Shown in pieces: positions 1 through 9,821 of a stretch of DNA of 21,642 bases. Below the pieces are notes generated by a model. It was not told the origin of the DNA, searched no databases, and saw nothing but the letters and a program-made list of their open reading frames with translations. Both the position numbers and the translations under genes were made by a program. Source of the DNA: Chara braunii (Eukaryota > Streptophyta > Charophyceae > Charales > Characeae); the NCBI GenBank assembly GCA_003427395.1, contig BFEA01000544.1:942218-963859 (forward strand). Reading direction: 5' to 3'. The stretch's first letter is position 1. Each line of letters opens with the position of its first letter.

Positions 1-76
<76 letters not shown>
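1..76. repeat. (GA)n microsatellite
   Basis: An uninterrupted GA dinucleotide run starts at the window edge, so its true length is unknown. The purine strand bias continues in broken form to about 300, with many GAGA and AAAGAGAG blocks. Confidence 0.98.
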
Positions 77-82
<6 letters not shown>

Positions 83-1065
83 AGGGAGAAAGAGAGGAAG
101 GGGGGGAGGGAAGGAGGACGCAGAGGAGTTCGGCGGGAAGAGGCGCAAAGACGAACAGATAGAGAAAGACCGAGACAAATAGAGGTTGTCACAATGAGAC
201 AAAGACAAAGAGAGATAGGGAGACAGCGAGAGAGAAAAAAAGAGAGACAGAGAGAAGGAAAGACTCAGAGAGAGAGAGAGAGAGTGACGCATGCCCAATG
301 GGACAATGCATAGGGAGCCAAGGATCCGCAATGTGATGAAAAGGACTGAAATGGACCATGCAAGGTCAGCGTAGCATCAACAAGAAATGTACATTCCAAA
401 TACATACAAGATGGCACAAAGTGGCGCAGCGGAAGACTTAAAAGAGAAGATCTGATCAGATCTGGACTGACCCGACATCCATCATACATCACACATGTGA
501 GAAGGGAGGAGGGACCACAATCATGGAAGAAAGGTCCCTCCTTCGTACACATACATGGGGAGATACCATGGATAAGAGATGGGGGAAAGGGACAAGACGA
601 AGGAGGAAGAGGCGAGGGAGTAGACCAAGATCGCAATAGCGAAGTCCCAAAAATAGTCCCTAGCCGAGTGTCCAATCAATGTCTGTCCCAAAATGTCGAA
701 TCAGATCCAGGGCAAGGTGCCCAACATAACCTCTGCCTGTATTCCCTATCGATGATCTCTCTCACTCTCATAGATGAAGAACAAGGTAAGAAAGAGAAAG
801 AAGGAGAAAGGAGAGAGAGAGATGGAGGAGGAAGAAGAAGAAGATGACGTCCTCCTTGCTACCTCACCTGCAGGTAGTTGTCACCGTACTGACTGTAGTC
901 GTCGTCGTGTGCAGGTACCTCGCGGAGTCCCAGCTATGGCGCCAGGTAAGTTCGACGCTCGCAGGTAAGGCCTCCGCTCTCTCCACTACCTACTCCGCTA
1001 CTCCCTACTTCGTAGCTTTGGCGCAGAAAAAACGCTGCTTCAACCAGCGCGTGTCGCTCTAGAAG
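77..1065. other. Purine-rich spacer, no recognisable gene
   Basis: The plus strand is strongly purine-rich to about 850 (GAGA, GGAGGAAGAAGAAG). Open frames here are low-complexity (Arg/Glu/Gly-rich on plus, Ser/Leu/Pro-rich on minus) and match no family I know. Splice-donor-like AGGTAAG motifs occur at 784, 944 and 963, and again at 1392. The left end of the neighbouring 3' LTR may lie in this stretch; I cannot place it. Confidence 0.5.
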
Positions 1066-1569
1066 TGAGCTACTCGAACTGCCCCTGCCCAACCGCTGCC
1101 CAACTATTTGTAGTGCTGTGTCTACCGTATGCTGGCCTCAGAAAACGGCCCAGCTGGTCTGGGTCCCTACCGGACGTCCAGACCATGCTGCTGATGCAGA
1201 AATGCGCCTGGCCTAAAATCGGCCCGGTACCTGTGCACCTAGCCCAAGGCGTTGCCTTGGGACCTGCAGGACCGAAACGACGCCTGTTTGGCGCCAAAAT
1301 GCGCCTGGCCTCGTTTCGGGCCTGCCTCCAGTGTACCCTGTCCCAAAGTCAGGCCTTGGGGCTGCAAGTCCGAAACGGCACCTCACAGACAAGGTAAGAC
1401 AGCACACACCCACTGAAAGATAAGTAAACTAAACCTATTCTAACTAGTGTGCCAAGGGCCAGAAGGGCCGCCGTGGGCCTCCAAGGCGCGTGCTGTACTC
1501 GGCCTGGGGGGCCCTCAGCAACCATCGGGCCCCTCAAATGGGGCCCGTGTGCAGGCGCAACATGCAACA
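1066..1569 (-). repeat. 3' LTR of the Ty3/gypsy element (inner border sharp, outer border unresolved)
   Basis: Immediately downstream of the integrase stop and polypurine tract, the minus strand begins TGTTGCATGTTGCGCC, a typical LTR start with TG. The stretch is GC-rich. It contains perfect hairpins at 1526-1547 (stem CGGGCCCC) and 1243-1261 (stem CCCAAGGC), and an internal diverged tandem module. A matching 5' LTR is not visible upstream of gag, so the outer end could not be set by alignment; the start given is a minimum estimate. Confidence 0.6.
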
Positions 1570-1582
1570 CCCCCTCCTCCTT
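1570..1582 (-). promoter_or_regulatory. Polypurine tract (plus-strand DNA primer)
   Basis: On the minus strand AAGGAGGAGGGGG sits directly between the integrase stop codon (TAA at 1581-1583) and the TG of the LTR. This is the expected position and composition of an LTR-retrotransposon polypurine tract, where RNase H leaves the primer for second-strand synthesis. The tract overlaps the last bases of the stop codon. Confidence 0.8.
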
Positions 1583-3146
1583 ATGAAGTCAAGCCGGGTC
1601 GAGGGCGAAGCTGACGATTTGAAGGTGGAACTTGGACGCGGGTGCGGCGTGGAGCCGAAGATGCCGGCTTGCCTTGCAACTTGCGTTCGTAGTGTGCGAG
1701 GACGTCCAGAGCTGTTGCTTGAGCTTCCGCATGGGTCAACCATCTGTCAGATGCAAAGTGGATCAAGAATTCAGTCGGCCTGTTGCCGTAACGTCGCTGG
1801 GATATGATGTTGCCTACCTCTTGGAAACCGTCCATCGAGGGTGGGTCTTGCGATCGTCGCCCGGGAAAGTCGTCAAGTTCTGCTGGCGTATAGAGAGNCA
1901 ACTTGGAACAGTGAAAGACCGGGTTGACGGGCAAGTGGGCGAGCACCTGAATGATAAATGAAGGTCCTTCGGGTGCGTCCCCAGCGGGTGCCACGATCGG
2001 CCAGGGCCCCATCCATTTTGGAAGGAGCTTGTGAGAGATATCTTGTTCGAGGCTGAATTCCGCAGCGGAAACCCATACGAGGTCGNCGGCGNGGAACGGA
2101 TAAGGAAGGCGCTGGCGGTTGGCCTGTTGGCGCANANGTTGNTGCGTCTTTGACATCTGGTCACGTGCCTTGACAATAAGCTCTTGCATCCGACGAATGA
2201 AGAGAAGGTGGTCGTCACTCTCGGCCACCCATGGGATAATTGTGTCCAACGGAGAATTGACCGGCGAGCCATGCTCGAACTCAAAGGTTGACATCCCGAT
2301 AGCCGGATGGATGGACGAGTTGTATGCCAACTCGATATCCAGCAGCCGCTCGACCCAATCCTTTTGCTCGGGACGGATGAGAGTACGAAGGACCTGTGCG
2401 GTCTGATGTGCCCTCTCCGTTTGGCCATCGGTTTGGGGGTGGCGAGCCAAACTCGGCTTGAGGGATGAGCCCCATCGTTTGATGAGCGCCAACCAAAAAT
2501 TGGACATGAACCGAGNGTCGCAGTCACATACGATTTCCTTGGGGTAACCCTTGGTTCGAATCCAACCGGCGTAGAGAACCTCGGCCAACTCCGGTGCCTT
2601 NGCATGATAGCGGCAAGGCAAAAGCATGGCGAACTTGGTGAGTCCATCAACCACCGTGAGAATCTCATCCACGCCTGTCTTGTGCTTGGGGANCGGCCCG
2701 GTAATGTCCATGGCAATCGCTTCCCTCCGGCACAAGGGGACCGGTAACGGTCGCAGTTCGCCGTACGAACGATGATTGCGCTCTGCAAACCTCGCATGAC
2801 TCGCAATAGCGTGTGACGTCGTCGAGAAGACTGGGCCGCCAAAAGCGCTCGCGGAGTCGGCTAATCTGCGATTGACTCCAAAGTGTCCGGTGGCGGGGGC
2901 GTAGTGGAAGTCGCCAAGAAGCCTCGTGCGCAAGTGTGAATCTTGCGGCACACNAAGTAGATCCTTCCCCCGCGAGTGAACGAGCAAGTATCCCTCTTGG
3001 ATCCGATAGTGCGAAGGCGCCGGAGTGGGAGAGAAACAATTTGCGTACTTGTCGNGAAATTCGGGGTCGGCTTGATAGCCACGGATGAAACTNTCCCGCA
3101 AGTCATCCTCTATCTCGAAGGTCGAGTAGACGACAGTGCAGTGATC
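1581..3146 (-). pseudogene. pol: Ty3/gypsy integrase with chromodomain-like C-terminus (part of pol)
   Basis: The integrase would insert the cDNA into the genome. The core is clear. The three acidic positions of the DDE site are the Asp in AMDITGP, the Asp in VCDCD, and the Glu in HPQTDGQTERAHQ. The N-terminal zinc-binding domain is disturbed: the His part (HYAPATGH) is in the main frame, but the Cys pair (CESCEVC) is read in a different frame between about 2870 and 2790, so two offsetting indels lie there. The main frame stays open through the segment by chance. The last 90 or so residues contain EVGNIISQRRYGNRPTEFLI and a following Trp, resembling a chromodomain, which in chromoviruses steers insertion to marked chromatin. 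Several N bases give unknown residues. The frame ends at TAA 1581-1583 on the polypurine tract. Confidence 0.92.
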
Positions 3147-3614
3147 CGGACGCCGTGAAAGAGCATCCGCGAAACGGTTTGACTTCCCCGAAATATGATC
3201 GGGAAAGAAGTCGAACTGGTCAACGAATGCCATCCAACGGGCGATCGTGTTGTTGACGGTGTTTTGGGTCTTGTAAAAGACCAACGGATTGTTGTCCGTT
3301 GCCCATCGGAATTAGCGTCGACCAAGGAGGAAGTGCCGCCCCCACTTGAGTGTGTGGACGAAGGCGAGAAGTTCCTTCTTGCGTGTATCATCGATTGAAT
3401 GCACGACCGACACTTTCTTGCTGAAGTATTCGATCGGGTGCCAGTCCACACCATCATGTTGTTCGAGGACGGCACCAATGCCATAGCTGGATGCATCCGT
3501 AGTGACGCGCGTTGGCAATAGCGGGTCGTATATTCGCAAGACTTCCGCTCATGGCAATGCGGTCTTAAGGGCCAAAAATGATCCCCGCGCATCCGTCCCG
3601 ATGTCAAATGGTCA
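3147..3614 (-). pseudogene. pol: Ty3/gypsy RNase H domain (part of pol)
   Basis: RNase H removes the RNA strand of the RNA:DNA hybrid. In the frame shared with RT and integrase I see VLRIYDPLLPTRVTTDAS (first catalytic Asp), KKELLAFVHTLKW (catalytic Glu), ATDN (second Asp), and FFPDHISGKSNRFADALSRR (last Asp, the usual gypsy ending). Three nonsense codons cut the domain: TGA 3612-3614 at the RT boundary, TGA 3549-3551 just before the first catalytic Asp, and TAA 3312-3314 before the ATDN motif. The protein cannot be made intact. All catalytic residues survive, which points to fairly recent inactivation. Confidence 0.9.
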
Positions 3615-4346
3615 GTCCTCGTATTGAAGCTTGGATAAGTGGGCCGCAATCTTCGAGTATCCTTTGATGAAACGTTGGTAGTAGCCGGCAAGGCCAAGGG
3701 ACGAACGGACATCCGTGACGTTCCGTGGCTCCGACCAATCTTGGATGGCGTGAATCTTGTCCGACAACGGACTGATGCCTTGTGGAGTGACGAGATGGCC
3801 CAAGTATTCCAACTCTTGACGTACGAATTCGCACTTATCGCGGTTGGCTTTGTACTTGGCGCGACGGAGCGTCTCCAACACTCGTCGAAGATGCTCGAGA
3901 TGTTCCTCCAAGGTTCGGCTATAGACGAGAATGTCGTCTAAGTAGACCAGCACGAACCGGTCTAACATTGCACGAAACTCATTGGTCATGGTCGCTTGAA
4001 AAGTCGCCGGGGAGTTGGTGAGTCCGAACGGCATGACGACCCACTCAAAATGCCCGTACCATGTCTTAAAGGCGGTCTTGTAGCGATCTTGCGGGCGTAT
4101 CGAAATCTGATGATATCCAGACTTTAAATCCAACTTGGAAAAAAAAATTGCGCCGCCCAAATGCTCCAGAAGGTCGTCAATTCGAGGAAGAGGTCCCACG
4201 TTCTTGACGGTTTGTGCATTGAGCTTGCGATAATCGATGCATAGGCGAAGATCCTTGTTCTTCTTCCGCATGAAGAGAACAGGCGCACCATAGGGTGAGC
4301 TACTACGCCGGATCCAACTTTTGTCCAACAAATCGTCGAGTTGCGA
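3612..4346 (-). pseudogene. pol: Ty3/gypsy reverse transcriptase domain (part of pol)
   Basis: This is the best-preserved domain, about 240 residues with no frameshift. It shows [19 protein letters not shown] and [11 protein letters not shown] (fingers), [13 protein letters not shown] (motif A with the first Asp), [13 protein letters not shown] (motif B) and [10 protein letters not shown] (motif C; the YLDD codons are 3933-3944), then [11 protein letters not shown] and [11 protein letters not shown]. These are textbook Ty3/gypsy motifs. It is separated from protease by one TAA at 4347-4349 and from RNase H by TGA at 3612-3614; otherwise it lies in one frame with both. It copies the element RNA into DNA in the cytoplasmic particle. 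Confidence 0.96.
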
Positions 4347-5526
4347 TTAGAGTACTGTAAGTTCCTCCTCGCTCATGCGATAGATGCAACCTTTCGGCGG
4401 CACGACACCGGCCTCGAGAATGACCTCGTGGGAGGTCGGCCGATCCGGCACCACGCCGGTAGGTGACTTGAAGATGTCGACGAATTCGTCAAGCAACCGT
4501 ACCACATGGGGGTCTGAAGACAAGTCCATGGGTTGAGATTCGNCTGCCGCGACGGTGCGAAGGAAACATAGGTCTATCTCGTCGGTCCGCTNGTAAGTGN
4601 AGGTGNCCCGAAAAGATTTGGCTGTTACAACTTGGCACCNNATCGAAGGGTGCNGAAGAGGGATGGTACATGGTACTTCGACGCCAAACGTGTCGCGAAC
4701 TGTAAGTGTCNGCCGATGGAAGTTGACCGTGTGACCCGCACTTGCAAGCCAAGGCATGCCCAAAATGATGTCGAAGTCCGTGTCCAAGACGTCAAACGTC
4801 ACCGGTTCGCATGCATGAGGTGCGAAATAGACCGGTATGGCCTCAATGTAGCGATCAAGGAGTTGTTGCGTCCTACCGTCCGCCAACTTGATCGCCGTAG
4901 GGTGTGCCTTCCTTCAAACTTGTGGTCCAAGGCCGGCTAATGAAATTGCGAGTCGCGCCTCTATCCAGCAAAGCGTTGCAGGACGCTTGCCCAACTTGGA
5001 TGCGGACATAAAGGAGCGGTGCGTTGTTGTCGTCGTACCGCTGCGTGCGAAACTCGCGGGTCACCTTGCTAACGTACGCAAGAATGTCCCCCACCGCGAC
5101 TTCGTCCTCCGTTGGCGAAGTTGGTGGTGCGTAGAAGGCTAGGTATGTATGTAGATGAGCGCTAAGTGCTGCACATTGCGGCTCCGGTAAGCAGTCGGTG
5201 GATGGGAGAGGGAGCCATGCAAAATCCTCGGGCGTCCACGGGTCCAAGTCCTCTATGTTGAANGAGCGTGCCGAATCCCATGAAGGTCCACTTGAAGACG
5301 ACTCAATGCCGCTGCTTCCGATCGAAGAAGAAACCGCANATACATCCTGTCCTTNGGCTCGTAAATTCAGCNAAGGTACGAGCCGGGCANCATATTTCTC
5401 AAAAGAATGAAGAATGGGAAGACTTACGACTTTCGCATGTGCCCCGGAACCGAGGGAGGTCACCCGTATTGCAACCGGTTCTGACGGCGTCGTGAGTGTC
5501 GTCGCATCACTCTCGGTGGTGCTCAC
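4347..5526 (-). pseudogene. pol: Pol N-terminal region with aspartic protease
   Basis: The protease matures the Gag-Pol polyprotein. The region opens with a Ser-rich linker (SSSIGSSGIESSSSGPSWD), then NAPLLYVRIQVG and NALLDRGATRNFIS. That is the retropepsin active-site loop, normally D-S/T-G, here Asp-Arg-Gly (Asp codon 4963-4965, Arg AGA 4960-4962), which should abolish activity. After a frameshift near 4900 the second half continues in the gag/RT frame: AIPVYFAPHACEPVTFDVLD, then DFDIILGMPWL, the conserved flap/ILG motif. The tail leads into RT across a TAA at 4347-4349. The 5' part is in the -1 frame relative to gag and begins where gag ends (5523-5526), suggesting frameshift expression of pol, or else a pair of compensating indels. 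Confidence 0.85.
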
Positions 5527-5532
5527 TTTCCC
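5523..5532 (-). promoter_or_regulatory. Candidate -1 ribosomal frameshift site at gag-pol junction
   Basis: The minus strand reads TC G GGA AAG TGA in the gag frame. G|GGA|AAG fits the X XXY YYZ slippery heptamer and touches the gag stop. A -1 slip continues as GGG AAA GTG AGC into the protease frame, which is open for over 600 bases. Position and frame are exactly right. Doubts: Z = G is usually a weak slippery site in eukaryotes, no downstream pseudoknot was folded, and pol returns to the gag frame near 4900. Confidence 0.4.
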
Positions 5533-6500
5533 GACAGAGCAGGGCCCTTGGCCTTCGTGGGACAGTTCACGGTCTCATGTGCCGCGCAGTTTCGCCACAA
5601 ACAATAACGGTAGTTGCTGTGGACGCGATACCCGCGCTCCGTCAGCCCGTATTGTGTCCAAGGTTCTTGAGCTGGAGCTTCTTGTCCGGGTCCAGAAGAA
5701 GTGGTGTTTGTCTTCGTTTTGCCGCGTCCTCGTCCTTTGGCGGGGCGGCCACCATTCTGATCAGCTGCTAGTCTGTCTCCCTCGTCAGACGAGGCAGCCT
5801 CGTTTGAAGTTGATGGGTCGCTTGGCGTTGCTGCCGCGACCACGGCCACTTCCGGCCGATGCTGATACGCGCCCTGACCGACTGTCGACGAACGACCAAG
5901 GTTCTTGGCTTCTTGGTTCGTCACAATGATCTGCGCGGCCTTGTTGAAGAGTTCCTCACTTGTGTTGAGGTTCTCAGCGACCTAAATTAACGCATTTTGC
6001 AACGTTGGGCACGACCTCTTGATGAAGTAAAGCTTGATGCCGTCGAAGTTTAGCGGCAGCTTGGGCGTGTTTGCCAAACGTTGGAACTCAGATATCCAGT
6101 CTCCACTTGGCATGCCGTTCTGTGAGAATGTCAGCATCTTGTCCATCGCCTGATGCTCAGGCGGTTTTACTTGGAAACGCTTCTTCCATGCCATCGTGAG
6201 ATTGGCCCAGGTGATAAAGTTGTATAACTCGGAGACTGTACAAGCATGTGCGGACAACATGTTGTCCAGCCATGCGTGGCACGCACCTCCTGACCGGGAC
6301 TACAAGTATGCGTGCTGGTTTTTGTGGACGACATGATGGATGTTTAACTTTAATTTGAACTGGCGACACCACGGTATAGGCTCCGTCTTCGATGCATCAC
6401 AGAAGATCGGGAGCCATTCAAATTTGAGAATGCTCTCACGAGGCGCTGTCGGTGCGAATACCCTTACAAGGGTATCCGCCCTGGTTTTTGCAAGCAACAA
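5523..6500 (-). pseudogene. gag: Ty3/gypsy Gag
   Basis: Gag forms the particle and packages element RNA. The frame runs from about 6509 to TGA 5523-5525. Segments include PIPWCRQFKLKL, ACHAWLDNMLS, WANLTMAWKKRFQV, GDWISEFQRLANTPKLPLNF and YFIKRSCPTLQN, a typical retrotransposon gag domain. A low-complexity GRPAKGRGRGKTKTN basic linker and a degenerate zinc knuckle (YCLWRNCAAHETVNC, about 5566-5609) follow. In the knuckle the first Cys, the His and the last Cys keep CCHC spacing, but the second Cys position is Arg. In-frame TAG codons at 6300-6302 and 5982-5984 break the gene. The frame closes upstream at TAA 6510-6512 without a credible ATG, so the N-terminus is missing. Confidence 0.85.
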
Positions 6501-6512
6501 AAGATAAGTTTA

Positions 6513-8624
6513 GTTTAAGGTTTGAATATATCGTGCGCGTTGCGGCATTCTCAGATCATTTATACGACTGATGGTTGACTAGGATAAAGGGTGTGTGGAC
6601 GCGTGGAATTGAGGCGCGGGTGATCTTTTTAATTGTTAATGATTGAAGAGTCGGCGTAATCGCCGATCGGATTTTTTTATTTTTATTATTATTTTTTTAT
6701 TAAGTTAGGATTAAAGAGATTATGTCTCGGTGATTGATGTGTTCACCTGTGACCCATGTGCACGCGCGGAGGACGACATCCACAACCAGGAGGCATGAAG
6801 TGTTTTCGGTAGACCCGCGTGTCGCACCGTGTCCGTTTATCTAGGCATCCGTCAGAGTTACACCCAGACTTGGGCCTAGCACCGTTAAGTTACCGCGTCA
6901 GACTTTCATCGGGGAGGTTCAGGGATCGAGGCCAGCGGCAACAGGCGTAAGAGCATTGGAACGACGTGGAGAGACCGAGGGGATCAGGGCCAGCGGGGTT
7001 ATCGCCCTCGGTTTTACCGTTTGGCGGCGTTAGAGCGGTACTAGCGTTTCCTGCTCCTCGTTCGCCATAGCCTGGCGAATTAAAAATCCTAGATAAAAAA
7101 TTTAATTCTTGTCATATTGTTATTCTCCTCCGGCACTTCTCGGCATAGACGAGGCGCTGGGAGTAAACACCGTTGCGACAGTCAGGGACCTTGAGCGGGC
7201 ACCTCCTTTGGCTGACCTACGAGTTTCAGCAAGGCTGAGTTGTTGACGAAATTTCTTTATCCTACCTGTCGTTAAAAGGCGGGGCCAAGGGCTCCGACGT
7301 GCATACGAGTCGGTGGGGGGATGCCGAGGCGCGGAGGAAAGACCATATTAACATTACCGAAGGGCCGATGCCGCAGGCCCACACCCCGACTCCCTGACGC
7401 GGTCTGCATAGTCGGTTGCCTATTGGGAGGACCAAAGAGCCAAGAGAGGGGGCGGTAGGCCATAAGGCAGCGCGCTTGGAACCTGCCATCTGCTTTAGTT
7501 CAGAAATACTTGGCTGGAGGAGGGCCGCTACCACCGCGGCCCGCAGCAGACTTGCGTCCTCCTGCTCGCAGTGGCGACATGTGAACCCGAACAGTCGGGT
7601 GTACATCAGGCGCCCCAGCGCCAGGGTGTTGTCGAGCAGGTCATTACTATAGGTAAGTTTATATATATTTTTTTCTTTTGTAGATTTCGGGGCTCCTAGC
7701 CAGCCTCGGACTGACTGTTTCGATTAGAACGTTGCGGTGTTTGAAACAGCATGCAAGCGGCATCATGACGGGCTTGTGGGAGGAAAGGACTGAACCTGGA
7801 CAGGAAGTCGGGTCATGTGCATGGGAAGGTAGGTGATGAGGACGGGGGTGAACGCTGGCGCCGTCCGTTTGGTAGTAGGAAGAAAGGTGGGGCGAAGGAG
7901 GAGGAGGTAGGAGACGGGTGAAAGAGACGAGCTTGCGCTAAGGGGCTGAGACATCGGGCGCGACACTAACCGTGACAGGCAGCGCCGAGGCAGGAAGCGG
8001 AGGAACGAAAAGCGGGCGTGGAGGAACCTGACCGAGAATTGTGCCAAGTGCGCCTAAGATGGTGTAGGCGGAGGGGCGATGAGCGCTAAGCCAGGAGCGA
8101 TGGAGGTAGGGAGAAAGACTAATAGGATAGAAGTTAGTAGCAAAGAGGAGTAAGCGGCAGGAGTTAATAAGGCAGAAAGGGGGGCGGATGAACCTGGGGG
8201 TTAAAACATGCCAGGTGCATTCGGAAACAGGGGTGAGCATGGCTATGGGGAGAAAACGGGAAAAGTTGTATTCCGCTTGTTTCTTGATCAAGACGAGCGA
8301 GGAAAAGCACTAGGTAGGGGTTTATTGACAGGGTGAGTCTACTGGAAGCGTTAGATTAGTGAAAGAGTTAGAAGAAAGAACGTTAGTCAGAGAGCTTACG
8401 GCCCCAGGATATGGCGGAGAGGGAAGGTGATGGGAGTGAAAATTTTGGATATCGCTCGATCCCTGGTGGATTCGAGCAAGATAAGAACCAAAGTGATGGT
8501 TTGAAGGTAGGGCATTGAGTCAGAAGGGCAGAAGAAGCAGCATTGAGACTCCCAGATCCAAGAAAGGTGCTCTCAGACTCGCGTGAGAGGGCCTTAATAT
8601 TTGGATGCGCCTGAGGGCCCCGCA
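6513..8624. other. Spacer between elements, no gene recognised
   Basis: An AT-rich block (6671-6705, long T runs) is followed by mixed-composition DNA, then purine-rich plus-strand DNA from about 7780 to 8400. A minus-strand open frame at 7262-7606 contains CRHCEQED and is GC-rich, but I cannot tie it to a family. Other frames are Ser/Leu/Pro low-complexity. No LTR or primer-binding site of the gypsy element was found here. Confidence 0.5.
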
Positions 8625-8894
8625 ATGATGGCCAAACCGCAGCAGCAACTCGTTCAGACGGACGTCAACCCACCCACTGTCGATCCCTCTGGCAACCCCT
8701 TGATTCACAATAGTAACCCCTCCTTCCAACAACCTCAGTCACCCCACAACTTACGATCCCCAATGCGTTAACTATTTGGCGAGCTCACAACCTCGCAGCT
8801 TGCCTCCGACTACTTTTCTCTGTGGGCAAATAACACACCCACCAACCGCCCGGCCTGCACCTCGTGGCTGGTCCGTTATTGCACAGGCTGGTGA
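8625..8894 (+). pseudogene. Unrecognised broken open frame
   Basis: ATGATGGCC at 8625 opens a frame with a Gln/Pro/Asn-rich start (MMAKPQQQLVQTDVNPPTVD). It is interrupted by TAA 8769-8771, then continues with FGELTTSQLASDYFSLWANN and SWLVRYCTGW to TGA 8892-8894. The composition looks more protein-like than the neighbouring DNA and could be the N-terminus of a decayed Gag or host exon. Pro/Ser-rich frames follow on the same strand to about 9178. I recognise no domain. It could equally be chance. Confidence 0.2.
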
Positions 8895-9803
8895 GACGAA
8901 AAACAGACCGGCTTGCATACGGATCTGCAGTCCCTGTGGTTGTTCCGCAGCCTCACCACTCTAGTGGGATAGCGACACATGGCCAGCAGGCAGGTCTGCC
9001 GCCCCACGGCCCGCCTCCAACTTCTCCACTCAATCTGTCGAGCAGCTCTCTGGCCCGTAGGCAAGTTTCCCACCCTGTAGCTAGCCCCACTCCCGGTTTA
9101 CACAGTCATCACCTGAGCAGTTTACGTGCCCACAACGCCTCTTCACTGACGTCGGCAACGATATTCCGCAGTGTGTGAAGATATCGGCCTTGTGGACCGC
9201 AACCAAGACTAGGTACGTGCTCCTGCGCTAACACCCTGACCCTTCTCTCTCTATGCGCTTGTTCATGTGTACCTCCTCGCACACCCATGCTGTATGTTTG
9301 CCCCCTCTCTATCTCGTTCCCCATCTCTCTACATCATACATCGGGCTCCAATAGTTGTCGGATTCGTGCAGGAGGGGGAGGGTCTTCCTACTAAGCCTTC
9401 ACATAGGTGACACATCTCGTACCCGCATCAGTTAAGTTTCCAACCCCACAGCTGGCCCCATGCTACTTCCATGGACGGGCTGAGCAAGAGTTGAATGAAT
9501 CTTTCGTTAGAACACGGCTAGATACATCACCCCTGTTACCTCCTCCTCTGCACGCAGCCCTCCTTACTTACCCCGCCTAAACTAACGGTTTTGAGCAAAA
9601 ATTAACACCACTACCGCACTTCTCTTACCTCAACCCCCCTATTTCGCACCTTCAATCGCTCGATTCCGAGGAGAATCGAGTGAGTTATTTGCCTTTCCAT
9701 TCCGCTATCTTCAAACGTTCCACCATGGCTCAGCGCTAGATTTTTCTTACTTACCTCCTTCTCTATTAACTTTCTCGTCTTTCTAACCTCGCCATCTGAC
9801 AGG

Positions 9804-9821
9804 TGGCGACTCTGGCGATCC
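9804..9821 (+). promoter_or_regulatory. Possible tRNA primer-binding site
   Basis: TGGCGACTCTGGCGATCC begins with TGG (complement of tRNA CCA end), and CA GG precedes it, as expected for an LTR end. It resembles TGGCGACTC primer-binding sites of some plant LTR elements. No LTR pair or gag follows, so this is tentative. Confidence 0.25.

Larger units (their letters stand above)
1066..6500 (-). mobile_element. Ty3/gypsy (chromovirus-like) LTR retrotransposon, decayed, 5' end missing
   Basis: On the minus strand the order is gag, protease, reverse transcriptase, RNase H, integrase, polypurine tract, LTR. This is the Ty3/gypsy order; Ty1/copia has integrase before RT. Nearly all coding parts lie in one frame. 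In-frame stops are at 6300, 5982, 4347, 3612, 3549 and 3312, with shifts near 4900, 2870 and 2790 and at the gag-pol junction. No 5' LTR or primer-binding site is recognisable above 6500. The copy is therefore either 5'-truncated or has a leader and LTR too diverged to see. It cannot be autonomous. Confidence 0.93.

Noticed and set aside
2553-2563. GGTTCGAATCC, a perfect tRNA-gene B box
   Set aside because: It lies inside the integrase coding frame (antisense of GWIRTKGYP) and no cloverleaf or A box fits around it.
1814-2842. Long alternative minus-strand frame overlapping integrase
   Set aside because: It is a shadow of the integrase frame, rich in Arg/Ser/Pro, with no domain.
7262-7606. 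Minus-strand open frame with CRHCEQED as a zinc-finger exon
   Set aside because: A single Cys pair in GC-rich DNA with no recognised domain; composition alone can keep such a frame open.
7653-7683. Tiny intron with GTAAGT donor and T-rich TTTTGTAG acceptor
   Set aside because: At 31 bases it is too short for a plant-type spliceosomal intron, and no coding sequence supports it on either side.
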